Position numbers and translations under genes: made by a program. From contig CP073213.1 in assembly GCA_020342235.1 (NCBI GenBank), positions 1,776,501-1,840,500 of the forward strand: a DNA stretch of 64,000 nucleotides. Reading direction: 5' to 3'. This DNA comes from Saccharomycopsis phalli. Its lineage: Eukaryota; Ascomycota; Saccharomycetes; Ascoideales; Saccharomycopsidaceae. Under the pieces are notes generated by a model, which ran no database searches, was not told where the DNA came from, and saw only the letters and a list, made by a program, of their open reading frames with translations. This document shows positions 1-10,700 of this stretch, piece after piece (positions within the stretch are counted from its first letter, which is position 1; each line of letters begins with the position of its first letter).

Positions 1-1
1 G

Positions 2-3000
2 GACTTGAGTACTTCCAAAAATGTTTGGGGTTACTTCTCGTTATCTGAAAATGGTACTATCCACTCGTTCTCTGATTCTCAGTTTGGTCATATTTTCGCT
101 TATGGAGAAAATAGAGAGGAGAGTAGAAAGCACATGGTGGTTGCTTTGAAGGAGTTGAGTATTCGAGGTGAGTTTAAAACCACCGTTGAATATTTAATTA
201 AGTTATTAGAAACCAGTGAGTTTGAAGACAATACCATTACAACTGGTTGGTTAGATGACTTGATCTCTAAAAAAATGACTACTGAGAGACCTGATAAGAC
301 TGTTGCTATCCTTTGTGGTGCCGTGACTAAGGCCTACATTGAGTATTCTCAGTCTCTCAGTGAGTTCAATACTTTGTTGGATAAAGGTCAGGTTCCTGAT
401 AAGTCGTTGTTGAAGACCATTTACCCTGTTGAGTTTATCTACGAGAACGAAAAGTTCAAGTTCACCTGTGTTCAGACATCTGAAGAGAGTTTTAAGGTGT
501 TCATCAATGGTTCAAATACTGATATCGAAGTAAAGCCTTTGAGTGATGGTGGCTTGTTGTTGTCTTTTGGAAGTAAGTCGCACACCGTGTATTACATTGA
601 AGAGCCTCAAGCTACTAGATTGTTGATTGATGGCAAGACTTCTTTGCTTGAAGTTGAAAATGATCCTACTCAATTGCGTACTCCTTCTCCAGGTAAATTG
701 ATTAAGTATCTTGTTGAGAATGGTGACCATGTTAAGGCTGGGGAGAATTATGCCCAAATTGAAGTGATGAAGATGATTGTATCTTTGTCTGCTACAGAAG
801 ACGGTATCATTCAACTTTTGAAACAACCTGGTTCTACTGTTGACGGTGGTAATATCCTTGCTATTCTTGCTTTGGATGACCCATCTAAAGTTAAACATGC
901 CAAGATATTCGAGGGAACGATTGCCGATCAGGGTCCTGCAATCGCAATTGGCACCAAACCAATCTACAAGTTTAAGAACAGCTTATTGATTTTGGAGAAT
1001 ATTTTGTTGGGTTACGATAATCAATTAATCATGAAGCAGTCTGTTAATGATCTTATTGGCGTCTTGAAAGATCCAATGTTGCCTTATTCTGAGTGGAAGG
1101 CATTGTACTCATCTCTTGAGTCGAGATTGCCAGAAGAATTGACTGAGAAGTTGCTGTCTATCCTTGAGAAGTCTGTTAACTCTAACAAATTTCCTACTAG
1201 AACCTTGAAATCAACTATTTTGAAGTTTGCCAAGACTGACAATGAGTTGAGTACTACTGCTGAGCCTTTGATTCAGATTATCGATAAATACTATAACTCT
1301 TTGTTAGATAACGAGTTGTCTACTGTCCAGAACTTATTAGATAACTACTATACTATTGAAAAGTTGTTTGACAATCAATCAGTTTCCAATGTTTTATTGT
1401 CATTAAGATCTAATAGTGATAACAAGACTGTTTTGAAGTTGGCTAGATCTCATTTTGGAAAATTGGGTAAGAATGCTTTGATTCTCGAGTTGCTCAATCG
1501 ATACAGCATTGACTGTCAGGCTAACTCTGGTGTTATTGCCAAGTTAAGAGGTTCATTGAAGAAGTTGAGTGAGTTAGAATCCAAGTCTTCTTCCAGGGTT
1601 GCCATCAAGGCCAGAGAAATTTTGATTCAATGTTCTTTGCCTACTGTTAAGGAGAGAACTGACCAGTTGGAGTATATTCTTCGTTCCTCTGTTGCTGACA
1701 CCACCTATGGTGAGATTGGTTTACTGCACAAGAAGCCACAATTGGATATCCTTAAAGATATTATTGATTCCAAGTACGTTGTCTTTGATGTTTTGACACA
1801 GTTTTTGAACCACAAAGACCCATATGTTGCTTTGGCTGCTGGTGAGGTTTACATCAGAAGATCTTACAGAAATTACCATATTAAGGATATATCATATTCT
1901 GTCGTGAACGATGCTACTCCTTTATTGAAATGGAGTTTCCAAATGTTGGATATTGCTAACAACGCCAAATCGACTGGTAATTCTCATTCTATGGTTCGTG
2001 CAGCTTCTGTTTCAGACTTATCCTTTATTGTTGAAAGCAATGCTCAGCAACCTATTAGAACTGGTATTTTAATTCCTTCTCCAAGCATTGATGATTTGGA
2101 AGAGAGCTTGATTAAGGGTTTGGAGTTATTGCCTAAGAATAAGAAGGAGGCTTCTACTCCTGCTGGACCTATTCCTGACAGATCAAATGCACCAAGTGGT
2201 GGTGATCAATTAACCAATGTTGCTAATGTATTTATTAACGATGCTTTTGGTGCTGAGGATGAACAGTTGCTTTCCACAATTACTGATTTGCTTGTTGACT
2301 TTGAGGATGACTTGGTTTCTGCTGGAATAAGAAGAATCACGTTTGTCATCAACGACAAAGCTGGCTCGTATCCTAAGTACTTTACTTTTAAGGGTCCTGA
2401 CTATAAGGAGGATGAAATCATCAGACATATCGAGCCTTCTTTGGCGTACCAATTGGAATTGAACCGTTTGTCGAACTTCAATATCAAGCCAGTCTTTACT
2501 GCGAACAGAAATATCCACATTTATAAGGCTATTAGTAAGAATTCGTCTGCTGACAAGAGATACTTTACCAGAGGTATTATCAGAACCGGTAAAATCAGAG
2601 ATGATATCTCCACTGCTGAGTACTTAACTTCTGAGGCTAACAGATTGATGGGCGATATTCTCGATAGTTTGAGTGTGCTTGACTTGTCGGACAGTGATTT
2701 GAACCACATTTTCATCAACTTTTCTGCAGTGTTTAATGTTACTCCTGATGACGTTGAAAATGCTTTTGGTGGATTTTTGGAGCGTTTTGGTAGACGTTTC
2801 TGGAGGCTCAGAATCACTAGTGCAGAGATTCGAATTACTTGTACTGATGATAATGGTAACCCATACCCAATTCGAGCTTTGATTACTAATGTCTCCGGTT
2901 ATGTTGTCAAGAGTGAGATCTATCAAGAAGTTAAGAATGCTCACGGAGCTCTTATTTTCAAGTCGCTTGGTAACCAACCTGGCTCTATGCATTTGAGAAG

Positions 3001-5242
3001 AATCGATGAGCCTTACAGTGGTAAGGAGTTTCTTCAACCAAAGAGATATCTCGCTCACGTTCTTGGTACATCATATGTGTATGATTTCCCTGAATTGTTC
3101 AGACAGGCTATTTTGTTACAATGGAAGAAATTGGCCCCATCAGCAAAGATTCCTGAAAACTTCTTCAACTATCTGGAGTTGATTTATGATGGTAGCAATA
3201 TCATTGAGATTTCCAGAGAAGCTGGAGCCAATCAAATTGGTATGGTAGCATTCAAAATTACTGCTAAGACTCCTGAATATCCAAAGGGACGGAGCTTCAT
3301 TGTGATTGCAAATGATATTACCTTTAAGATTGGTTCTTTTGGGCCACAGGAAGATTTGTTCTTTTACAAGGTTACTGAGATGTGCAGAAAGGTCGGATTA
3401 CCAAGAATCTTTTTATCGGCAAACTCTGGTGCCAGAATTGGCCTTGCAGATGATTTGGTTGGCGTATTCAAAGTCAGTTGGAACCAAGACGCCAAACCAG
3501 AAAAGGGATTCGAATACCTTTATTTGGATGAGGAAGGAAAGAAGTTGGCAGACAAGAGTACTACTACCAAGATTATCTCTGAGAAGTCTACTGTTAACGG
3601 TGAAGCTAGATATATCATCAAGGCTATTAACTCTGAGAATTCTGGTGTTGAGGCTTTGAGAGGGTCTGGTTTGATTGCCGGTGTCACTTCTAGAGCTTAC
3701 AAGGACATTTTCACTCTTACATTAGTTACTGCTAGATCTGTGGGAATTGGTGCCTATTTAGTTAGACTTGGTCAAAGATCTATTCAAGTTGAAGGCCAGC
3801 CAATTATTCTTACCGGTGCTCCAGCTATCAACAAGTTACTTGGTAAGGAAGTTTACTCTTCCAATTTGCAATTAGGTGGTACGCCAATCATGTACAGAAA
3901 TGGTGTTACGCATTTAGTTGCTACTGATGACTTGAATGGTGTTGAGAAGATTATGGAGTGGTTATCTTACATTCCAGTTAAGAAGGACTCGCCACTTCCT
4001 ATTTTGTCCACTGGCGATAAGTGGGATAGAGATGTTGAGTTTGCTCCAGGTTCCGAACCATATGACTGTCGCGCATTGATTGCTGGTGGTGAGGTTGATG
4101 GAAAATTTGAATCGGGTATTTTTGACAAGGGTTCGTTCGTCGAGACCTTGGGTGGCTGGGCTCAAACCGTTGTTTGTGGTAGAGCCAGATTGGGTGGTAT
4201 TCCATTTGGTGTGGTTGCTGTAGAAACCAACTCAATCCAGAATGTCATTCCTGCTGATCCTGCTAACAGTGATTCGACAGAATCTGTTGTCAACGAAGCA
4301 GGTCAAGTTTGGTATCCAAACTCTGCTTTTAAGACTGCCCAGGCAATTAAGGACTTTAACCATGGTGAGCAATTGCCATTGATGATTCTTGCCAACTGGA
4401 GAGGATTCTCAGGTGGTCAAAGAGATATGTTCAATGAAGTGTTGAAATACGGATCTATGATTGTGGATGCGTTGACAGAATACAAGCAACCTGTTTTTAT
4501 TTATATTCCTCCAGGTGGTGAATTGAGAGGTGGTTCTTGGGTTGTCTTGGATCCTACTATTAATGAGGATTACATGGAAATGTACAGTGATGTTGAAGCT
4601 CGTCATAATATCTTGGAGCCTGAAGGATTGGTTTCTATCAAGTTCAGAAAAGACAAATTGATCAAGACTATGGCAAGATTGGACAAGACTTATGCTGATC
4701 TTAAGAAGAAGGCAGAGGACAAGAGTTTGTCTAAGGATGAGGCTGACTTGGCTAACAAAGAGTTATTGGCCAGACAGAATAAACTTCTTGGAACATACCA
4801 CCAGATTGCCATTCAGTTTGCCGACTTGCATGACAGATCTGAGATTATTGAACAGAAGAATATTATCAAGAAGTCCTTGACATTGGAGAATTCTCGTCGT
4901 TACTTCTACTGGAGAATTAGACGGTTGTTGAACGAGAACTTATACTTGAAGTTGATTAACTCTCAACTTAAGAACTCGACCAAATTGGAGAGAATCTCAA
5001 GATTGAGATCGAACTACCCACCAAGTTTGGATTACGACTCTGACAGGGATGTTGCTGAGTGGATTGAGTCTAGCCATGGAAAGCTTAATGAGTATGTCAC
5101 TAGTTTGAAGAATGAAGCTATCCGCCAGAACTTGACCGCGTCGCTAAGAACTGAACGTTCTGAAACACTTGATGCATTGGTTGAACTTTTGCCATTGTTG
5201 TCAGCGGAAGAAAAGCAGAAGTTGTTAGGTAGTTTGAAATAG
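2..5242 (+). CDS. ACC1: Acetyl-CoA carboxylase, 5' end outside window
   Basis: Multifunctional cytosolic enzyme that carboxylates acetyl-CoA to malonyl-CoA, the committed step of fatty-acid synthesis. About 1,745 residues are visible against roughly 2,230 for the yeast enzyme, so most of the biotin carboxylase domain lies left of the window. The frame is open at the left edge and its first listed codon is TTG, so no start is present. The end of the biotin carboxylase domain is followed by the biotinyl site EVMKM (near 765-780), a long central domain, and the carboxyltransferase domain with GSFGPQED, SGARIG, LVRLGQR and GELRGGSW. The motif MVRAASVSDL at 1991-2020 matches the Snf1/AMPK site that inhibits S. 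cerevisiae Acc1 (Ser1157). Identification is certain. The sequence differs from S. cerevisiae at many otherwise conserved positions, so a paralogue is possible but not needed. Confidence 0.97.
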   Translation, partial: DLSTSKNVWGYFSLSENGTIHSFSDSQFGHIFAYGENREESRKHMVVALKELSIRGEFKTTVEYLIKLLETSEFEDNTITTGWLDDLISKKMTTERPDKTVAILCGAVTKAYIEYSQSLSEFNTLLDKGQVPDKSLLKTIYPVEFIYENEKFKFTCVQTSEESFKVFINGSNTDIEVKPLSDGGLLLSFGSKSHTVYYIEEPQATRLLIDGKTSLLEVENDPTQLRTPSPGKLIKYLVENGDHVKAGENYAQIEVMKMIVSLSATEDGIIQLLKQPGSTVDGGNILAILALDDPSKVKHAKIFEGTIADQGPAIAIGTKPIYKFKNSLLILENILLGYDNQLIMKQSVNDLIGVLKDPMLPYSEWKALYSSLESRLPEELTEKLLSILEKSVNSNKFPTRTLKSTILKFAKTDNELSTTAEPLIQIIDKYYNSLLDNELSTVQNLLDNYYTIEKLFDNQSVSNVLLSLRSNSDNKTVLKLARSHFGKLGKNALILELLNRYSIDCQANSGVIAKLRGSLKKLSELESKSSSRVAIKAREILIQCSLPTVKERTDQLEYILRSSVADTTYGEIGLLHKKPQLDILKDIIDSKYVVFDVLTQFLNHKDPYVALAAGEVYIRRSYRNYHIKDISYSVVNDATPLLKWSFQMLDIANNAKSTGNSHSMVRAASVSDLSFIVESNAQQPIRTGILIPSPSIDDLEESLIKGLELLPKNKKEASTPAGPIPDRSNAPSGGDQLTNVANVFINDAFGAEDEQLLSTITDLLVDFEDDLVSAGIRRITFVINDKAGSYPKYFTFKGPDYKEDEIIRHIEPSLAYQLELNRLSNFNIKPVFTANRNIHIYKAISKNSSADKRYFTRGIIRTGKIRDDISTAEYLTSEANRLMGDILDSLSVLDLSDSDLNHIFINFSAVFNVTPDDVENAFGGFLERFGRRFWRLRITSAEIRITCTDDNGNPYPIRALITNVSGYVVKSEIYQEVKNAHGALIFKSLGNQPGSMHLRRIDEPYSGKEFLQPKRYLAHVLGTSYVYDFPELFRQAILLQWKKLAPSAKIPENFFNYLELIYDGSNIIEISREAGANQIGMVAFKITAKTPEYPKGRSFIVIANDITFKIGSFGPQEDLFFYKVTEMCRKVGLPRIFLSANSGARIGLADDLVGVFKVSWNQDAKPEKGFEYLYLDEEGKKLADKSTTTKIISEKSTVNGEARYIIKAINSENSGVEALRGSGLIAGVTSRAYKDIFTLTLVTARSVGIGAYLVRLGQRSIQVEGQPIILTGAPAINKLLGKEVYSSNLQLGGTPIMYRNGVTHLVATDDLNGVEKIMEWLSYIPVKKDSPLPILSTGDKWDRDVEFAPGSEPYDCRALIAGGEVDGKFESGIFDKGSFVETLGGWAQTVVCGRARLGGIPFGVVAVETNSIQNVIPADPANSDSTESVVNEAGQVWYPNSAFKTAQAIKDFNHGEQLPLMILANWRGFSGGQRDMFNEVLKYGSMIVDALTEYKQPVFIYIPPGGELRGGSWVVLDPTINEDYMEMYSDVEARHNILEPEGLVSIKFRKDKLIKTMARLDKTYADLKKKAEDKSLSKDEADLANKELLARQNKLLGTYHQIAIQFADLHDRSEIIEQKNIIKKSLTLENSRRYFYWRIRRLLNENLYLKLINSQLKNSTKLERISRLRSNYPPSLDYDSDRDVAEWIESSHGKLNEYVTSLKNEAIRQNLTASLRTERSETLDALVELLPLLSAEEKQKLLGSLK

Positions 5243-5735
5243 AAAATTTAGTAACGGGTTTTTTATTGTGCACTGTAATAAGTTGTAATATAGTAGCTAG
5301 CGTAAGTGTTGGTAAAATATCTGAATTATATTCGCGTGGGAATTCAGAAGAACAGGAATATTTACAATTAAGAAAATACTGCAGCCTAATTGGAAGTTCA
5401 GATTGGCGGTTAAACCTTTATGTCTAAGCTGGAATGTGGAGAAGGAAAGAAGTCATTCTCGGTCGAAGTCCCACAAAGACAGTGACTTTTGCCCAAAGTA
5501 AAGTGTGCACCCGAATTCACTACAACCCTGATATGTGTCTGTTTTGAGCATACAAACGGAGCATGATCAACCAATCACTTGCCCTTATATCTTCTTGGTC
5601 GCTATATTGTATTATCTAACGGCAATTGAGAATGATGGACTGATATGCGCAATTTAAGGATCCGCCTCTCATGACATTCCTTCTGTTACGCACGTAACAT
5701 CTATTTAAGTAATCCACACGACAAAAAAACAATTT

Positions 5736-5791
5736 CTATTCAACCAAAGTGTAAATAAAACAACTGCTATTCAACCAAGGTGCAAATAAAA
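5736..5791. repeat. 25-bp direct repeat, two copies
   Basis: A 25-bp unit beginning CTATTCAACCAA occurs at 5736-5760 and again at 5767-5791, with 23 of 25 bases identical (AAGTGT against AGGTGC in the middle) and a 6-bp spacer. It directly precedes the 17-bp tandem array. Confidence 0.85.
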
Positions 5792-5798
5792 GCATGAT

Positions 5799-5856
5799 GT
5801 CCAATCTACAGTAATGTCCAATCTACAGTAATGTCCAATCTACAGTAATGTCCAAT
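5799..5856. repeat. 17-bp tandem repeat, about 3.4 copies
   Basis: The unit GTCCAATCTACAGTAAT is repeated without change at 5799-5815, 5816-5832 and 5833-5849, followed by a partial copy to 5856. Perfect identity between copies suggests recent expansion or contraction. It is non-coding. Confidence 0.95.
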
Positions 5857-6652
5857 TGCATACTGCATTGTCCTATGTAGCATAGTTTAGTGCAGCATCA
5901 CTCTGGAGTAAACAATCTACAAATGGCTCTCGCCGTTTGTGTAATAATTCAGAATCATTGGAGCACTGCCATAATGACTGATGGAGCCGATCTATTGTGA
6001 ACGCATCCTAATCAGGAAAAGTACTTGTGCCTGAATCAGGCAAGGGCCGAACCGCTGTATATGATTAGCGAGGCGTATTGGTACAATTGACCGGGTCAAA
6101 TACTTGCCTAACACACACCAATTGAGAAGTTATACATGCCAATTTTCCACAAACAAGACAAGGAGATGACGTGTCATTTGTAAAACATAAATGCTGAACG
6201 TAATATATCATTGATAAAGTTGACGAGATACAAGCTGATTACTTCAGCCAAGGATACTTTGCGAGCCGTTGCGCATATAGCAATACTGTCCATATCCGCG
6301 AAAAAGCAAAGGTCATACAATACGAAAATCCCGCAGTAGCATAACGACTAACCTGTGTAGCGTGTTGCTGTCAACGCACAAAAACTAACCGAGCACCAGG
6401 TTCCATAAAGGCTGGTCTGGATTTGGAAACAATACCATTCAAAAGCGGAAATATGCATCCCAGATTGGTACTGACTAATCGGTACCTTGAGCATCATGCT
6501 ACATTAAAAATAATTGAGGATTTTTTATTAAAAACAAGTGTACAAGTTTGATCTTGCACGGTCTAAATCTGTAAGAAGCTGGTAAACACCAAGACAGCAG
6601 AGAGTGTAACAATATCTATGACATAATAATACAATTAAGAGTTGAGCAGAGG

Positions 6653-7171
6653 TTATACCAAAGCCACGGCAGCCAAAATCAAAGCAGCACCCGAGACAAA
6701 GTTTCTAGCCATCTTTTCTCCCTCATTCTTGCTGACGACTGCGCCGGTTGTAATACTGGCCTTTGCCGTTGTACTGGCCGAGGACGCAGATGCAGTTCCT
6801 TCACTGCTAGCGGTAGCGTCCTGCAAGGTAGTAGAATTGCTGAAAGGGGCAGAAGCACTGTCAGTGCTATTATCGGCAACTGGGAAAAAAGGTGCGGCTG
6901 GGGTAATTGCGGCTGGTGGAGAGGCGTCGGATAAAGTCGAAGCTGAATCGTCGGACGATACTGAAGTTGATAATGGAATAGATGAAGATGAATCTTCGAC
7001 AGAGGTCTCTGTGCTGACAGCAGAAGTTGAAGTCTCAATGGACTGATCCTTTCCTTGGCCAACTATAGACGTCACAGTTGTGTAAAATGTTCGGGTTGTG
7101 GTCGAACTAATTGCTGCTTGGGCGACACCAACTAAGAGTGCAGGAAGTAATATTTGAACTTGTACCTTCAT
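6653..7171 (-). CDS. Small Ser/Thr-rich GPI-anchored wall/membrane protein
   Basis: Predicted 172-residue secreted protein. Residues 1-19 form a hydrophobic signal peptide (VQILLPALLVGVAQA). The middle, about 20-140, is almost entirely Ser, Thr, Ala and acidic residues with NST and NSTT glycosylation sites, as in O-mannosylated wall proteins. The C-terminus has a short polar stretch (SKNEGEKMARN) followed by a hydrophobic tail ending ALILAAVALV, the pattern of a GPI-attachment signal. The ATG at 7171 is the only sensible start. No catalytic domain is visible and the family is not recognised; low-complexity wall proteins diverge quickly. A long open frame on the opposite strand is a by-product of codon composition. 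Confidence 0.8.
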   Translation of the reverse strand: MKVQVQILLPALLVGVAQAAISSTTTRTFYTTVTSIVGQGKDQSIETSTSAVSTETSVEDSSSSIPLSTSVSSDDSASTLSDASPPAAITPAAPFFPVADNSTDSASAPFSNSTTLQDATASSEGTASASSASTTAKASITTGAVVSKNEGEKMARNFVSGAALILAAVALV

Positions 7172-7776
7172 GATAATTAAAACGAATGTGAATAACGAAA
7201 GGAAGTTTTTAGTCTTTGGAATCTAAGTAAGGTGCATTGGTCCAATATATATACTGATTTCAGTGACCCAAAAATTGGGAAAATCACTAAAATGTAAATC
7301 TATAAACACCATACTTAAGTGTGTGACTGCACCATGGGTGCGACATGCAGTCGTTTAGCGTCAGCGTAGGGTAATCTAAACTCAAATGCGGCTGACAATC
7401 TTGCAAGGTAACATTGTTTGGGTGCACGTCTCCCCATATTTGGATATTTAGCATTGGTAGTCTAAAAACAGTGCAAAGAACTTCAAATCGAGTTAGCATG
7501 GCTAATGAATCGATATATCATAAATGAATAGACGTGCGCGTTTTTTATTAGTAAATTACAATCCTTGTACCTCACTACTATATTCACCATGTAAATATGC
7601 AAGATGTAAAGCCAATCTGGTCATTTGGGCTTTTTTTTTTGCCAATGCGAGCCACTTTCTCCAATACTGTACTGCGGAGGATTGCCGATCATTTGTTCTA
7701 CCAAATAAATGCAATCGAAAATATGTACTATAGATCTACTAGTGAAGCACTTGGCAGTATTTTTCAATTCCTCGAC
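7172..7776 (-). promoter_or_regulatory. Promoter region of the GPI-type gene
   Basis: This 605-bp stretch lies upstream of the GPI-type gene and downstream of the CAND1-like stop. TATATATA sits at 7246-7253, 75 bp before the ATG, next to a CCAAT/ATTGG motif at 7241-7245. Open frames inside are short and show no recognisable protein. Confidence 0.5.
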
Positions 7777-10700
7777 TTATAGAGCTTTAATATTGCTTCG
7801 CCAATACATTGCCAGTTCGCTGTTCACCGGCGTCTCTGACTCACCACTCAAAAACTTGTCAATATAGTTGCACATGTCTCTGATTGTTGCCTTCTTTTCA
7901 TCCAACTCTTTTTGTTGTTGTTTGGTAGCATTTTCACTCAACGTTTTGGCCACAATCTTATTTACCTTGGCGACAAGAGTCTCAATGGTTTCGAAATCAC
8001 TGAAGATCACTAGCCAATCAATATCAGCAATTTTCTTAATTACCAAATTTGCAATACTGATCACCTCATTGGTCTCGGCAAAGACGTTTTGCACTATGTT
8101 ACGGAAAATCTCCGGCAAGTTTTGAGAGTCAGTCATCTCCACTATAAGAAGTAAACATTCATAAGCAGCCTTTCTTACCTGCACAGAATCGTCGATTTTA
8201 TGCTTAAAAGGCCCAATCTGAAGCTTTCGAACATACTGTTTGTTGGGCTTGATCTCTTGCAAGATAATAGGTAACAACAGAATGATTTGATCTTTTTGCT
8301 TCGAGTGCCCAATATTAGAAACCAACCCAACAGAGTTTTGTTTCCATTCAAGCGCCTCAGAAGTTATATAAGTCGAGACAAACCGTCGAAACACATCCCA
8401 ATCTGTAATAGTTACTTTCTCCTTACTTACTAACTGCCGCAAAGAGCTGATAATCATGTAGCTGGCAGAGTCGCTCCAGGAGTCGGAGTTAATGTAGTCT
8501 TCAAACTTACCTGCAAAAGATTCTGACGTCAAAACAATCAAAGTTAAGCATTCTGAGGCGGTAGACAATTCCGCAATCGTCATTTTATTGGCCATCAGAA
8601 AAATGGTGTCCCAAATTGCAAAGAAGTATTTACCATCTTTGCAGATCAGCATGGTTTCCTTCAAGGCTGCTAATATAGATTGTCGAGCAGAATCATCGGT
8701 TTCTATTACTTTCAAAATTCTCGTTGAGTAGTTGCTAACATCTCTGGAGATAAACTGCCCAATAGTTTTCGATATTCTGGCTTTGATCAATTCATCATCA
8801 TTGTACTGAGATAACAATTCTAAGAAATAGTTTAAATCCAAGTCTAACTTTTGAGACTTAGACACTGCTCCAATAAAACTTAGTGTAAAACTTAGCTCTC
8901 GAGAATCTTCAACGCCCTGCAACAATTTTTTTTCGGCCTGCCTAATACTCTCAGTCAAATGACCTTCCACAGCCACACTAGCCAACATCTCACTGGTTAC
9001 ATCCAGCTTGCTTCTTCTTTCAAGTATTTCTTCAAATGCTCTTCTACTGTCCACTTTATGAACAAAGCTTTTGATAATAGAAAGACCAGATGAACTCTCG
9101 GTGAAAAAGTCCATTTCTGAAGAGTCGCACAAATAATCAAGAATTTGGTCCGCCAAAGAAATATTAACTTTAACCTGGGATAAAGTCATACCAATTATTT
9201 CACATTTATGATCAATAAGTTCAGGATCAGAAAAATTCTCCACAAGGACAGTCTCTAAAATATCCAACTGCTGTCCTTCAGTAATATCTTCATATTTAAC
9301 TAACTTAGCCAAAACGCTTAAGCAAAGTTCAAGAGCCGATGATTGTGGATTATTATCCCTAGCAATCTCAAGAAGCCGTATGATTAACCATTCTATCCAA
9401 TCACGAGGAAACTTTTGCGTATTTGAGTTGACATTTTTGAAAATAACAACCAAATTTCTCAAAGTAGACTCAACCAAGCCATCATATATCAAATTAGCTT
9501 TGAAAACTTCCAGTATGTCCTTAATATACTGAGCCGTAAGATCTAGTCTTACTAAAATTTCAGTTAAAAGCAGAGTAGCGGCATTTCTAAATTCAGAATC
9601 ATATTCCTTCAATGTCGCCTTAGCAATGACTGCACCAAAGAATCCGGTAAATTCAAACTTTTTCCAATCAATTTTATGCTCCGAAATATTAACTACCAAA
9701 TAAGAAGCACACTTCAAAGAATTAAGTGAGATCTTTCTTGTGCTATCCAATCCAACAACAATATCATCAATAATTGTTTGTAACTTAGACTCAATTCCCA
9801 CCAAATTATGGCACAAGGATATTTGAGAATAATAATCTAACAAATCATCGTCCAATTGGAAATCAACCTTGGTATTGGCTTTAATTTTTTCAAGGACTGC
9901 AAAAGTCGACAAAATATAATTTGATGTAAAGTCATTTCCAAAAGTCACCAACAACTTGGTCAAGAAACGTAAGAAATTATCTACCTCACCAATGCTCTTG
10001 ATATTCACCACATTTCGAATTAATGATTTGACCAATCTAGGTAAAATCTCAAGGCATTTCTGATAGTATGACCCCTTTGCCGCGCTAACAATAATGTTCA
10101 AAGCAGCAAGAACCTGTTCTACCACTAATTCACTAGGATCACCTAAACTAGAAATTAAGGACAGAACAATGTTATCCTGGTGGAATATCTTTCCAGGCGT
10201 ATCCCATGTTTTAACATACAATCCGATGATAGTAGCAGATCTCTTTCTTAAGCTGACACTGAAATAGTCAATTTCTTCCTCATCGTCGATATACTCGCCA
10301 TCTGAGAAGTCAACATAATCATCGTCGTCATCAGTAGCAGCAGCAAAATCCTCCCCATCAGACATTTCATCATCTCCGTCATCAAAATACGTCTCGTACT
10401 TCAAAAAAGCCTTGCATATTTCAAGGATCTTAGGATATTCGTTATGCTTTTCAAAGCCACATCTTAGCCAATCTTCCAAGAACCTAAGAGTTAGGTCACG
10501 AACTTCATTCAATTTTCTCTTTTTTTCGTCGGAATAGTCCGCCTCTGCTTCCAACTTATCCAAGTATAAATCCTTGGTTAAAATTGCATATAATTGAGCA
10601 GTGCAGGCTTTAAGTATGCTTGGACGATTATTGTTGATGGCAATAAATAAATTCAATCTAATGGTTTCAACATTATGCTCAGATAAATTCGGGAATCTCT

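Larger units (their letters stand above)
5243..6652. other. Long non-coding gap between two gene 3' ends
   Basis: This 1.4 kb stretch lies between the stop of ACC1 and the stop of the GPI-type gene, which face each other, so it needs hold no promoter. I see no convincing gene, tRNA or transposon. It contains two direct repeat systems (5736-5791 and 5799-5856) and the short inverted repeat GTTACG-CA-CGTAAC at 5685-5698. A non-coding RNA or a decayed gene could be here, but nothing identifies one. Confidence 0.6.

Noticed and set aside
5736-5856. CRISPR-like or LTR-like repeats
   Set aside because: Units are short, contiguous or nearly so, without spacers, coding parts or terminal dinucleotides; they are ordinary tandem repeats.
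6642-7046. 134-codon frame opposite the GPI-type gene
   Set aside because: It is the complement of a Ser/Thr/Ala-rich region; the minus-strand product has a signal peptide and GPI tail, the plus-strand one has neither.
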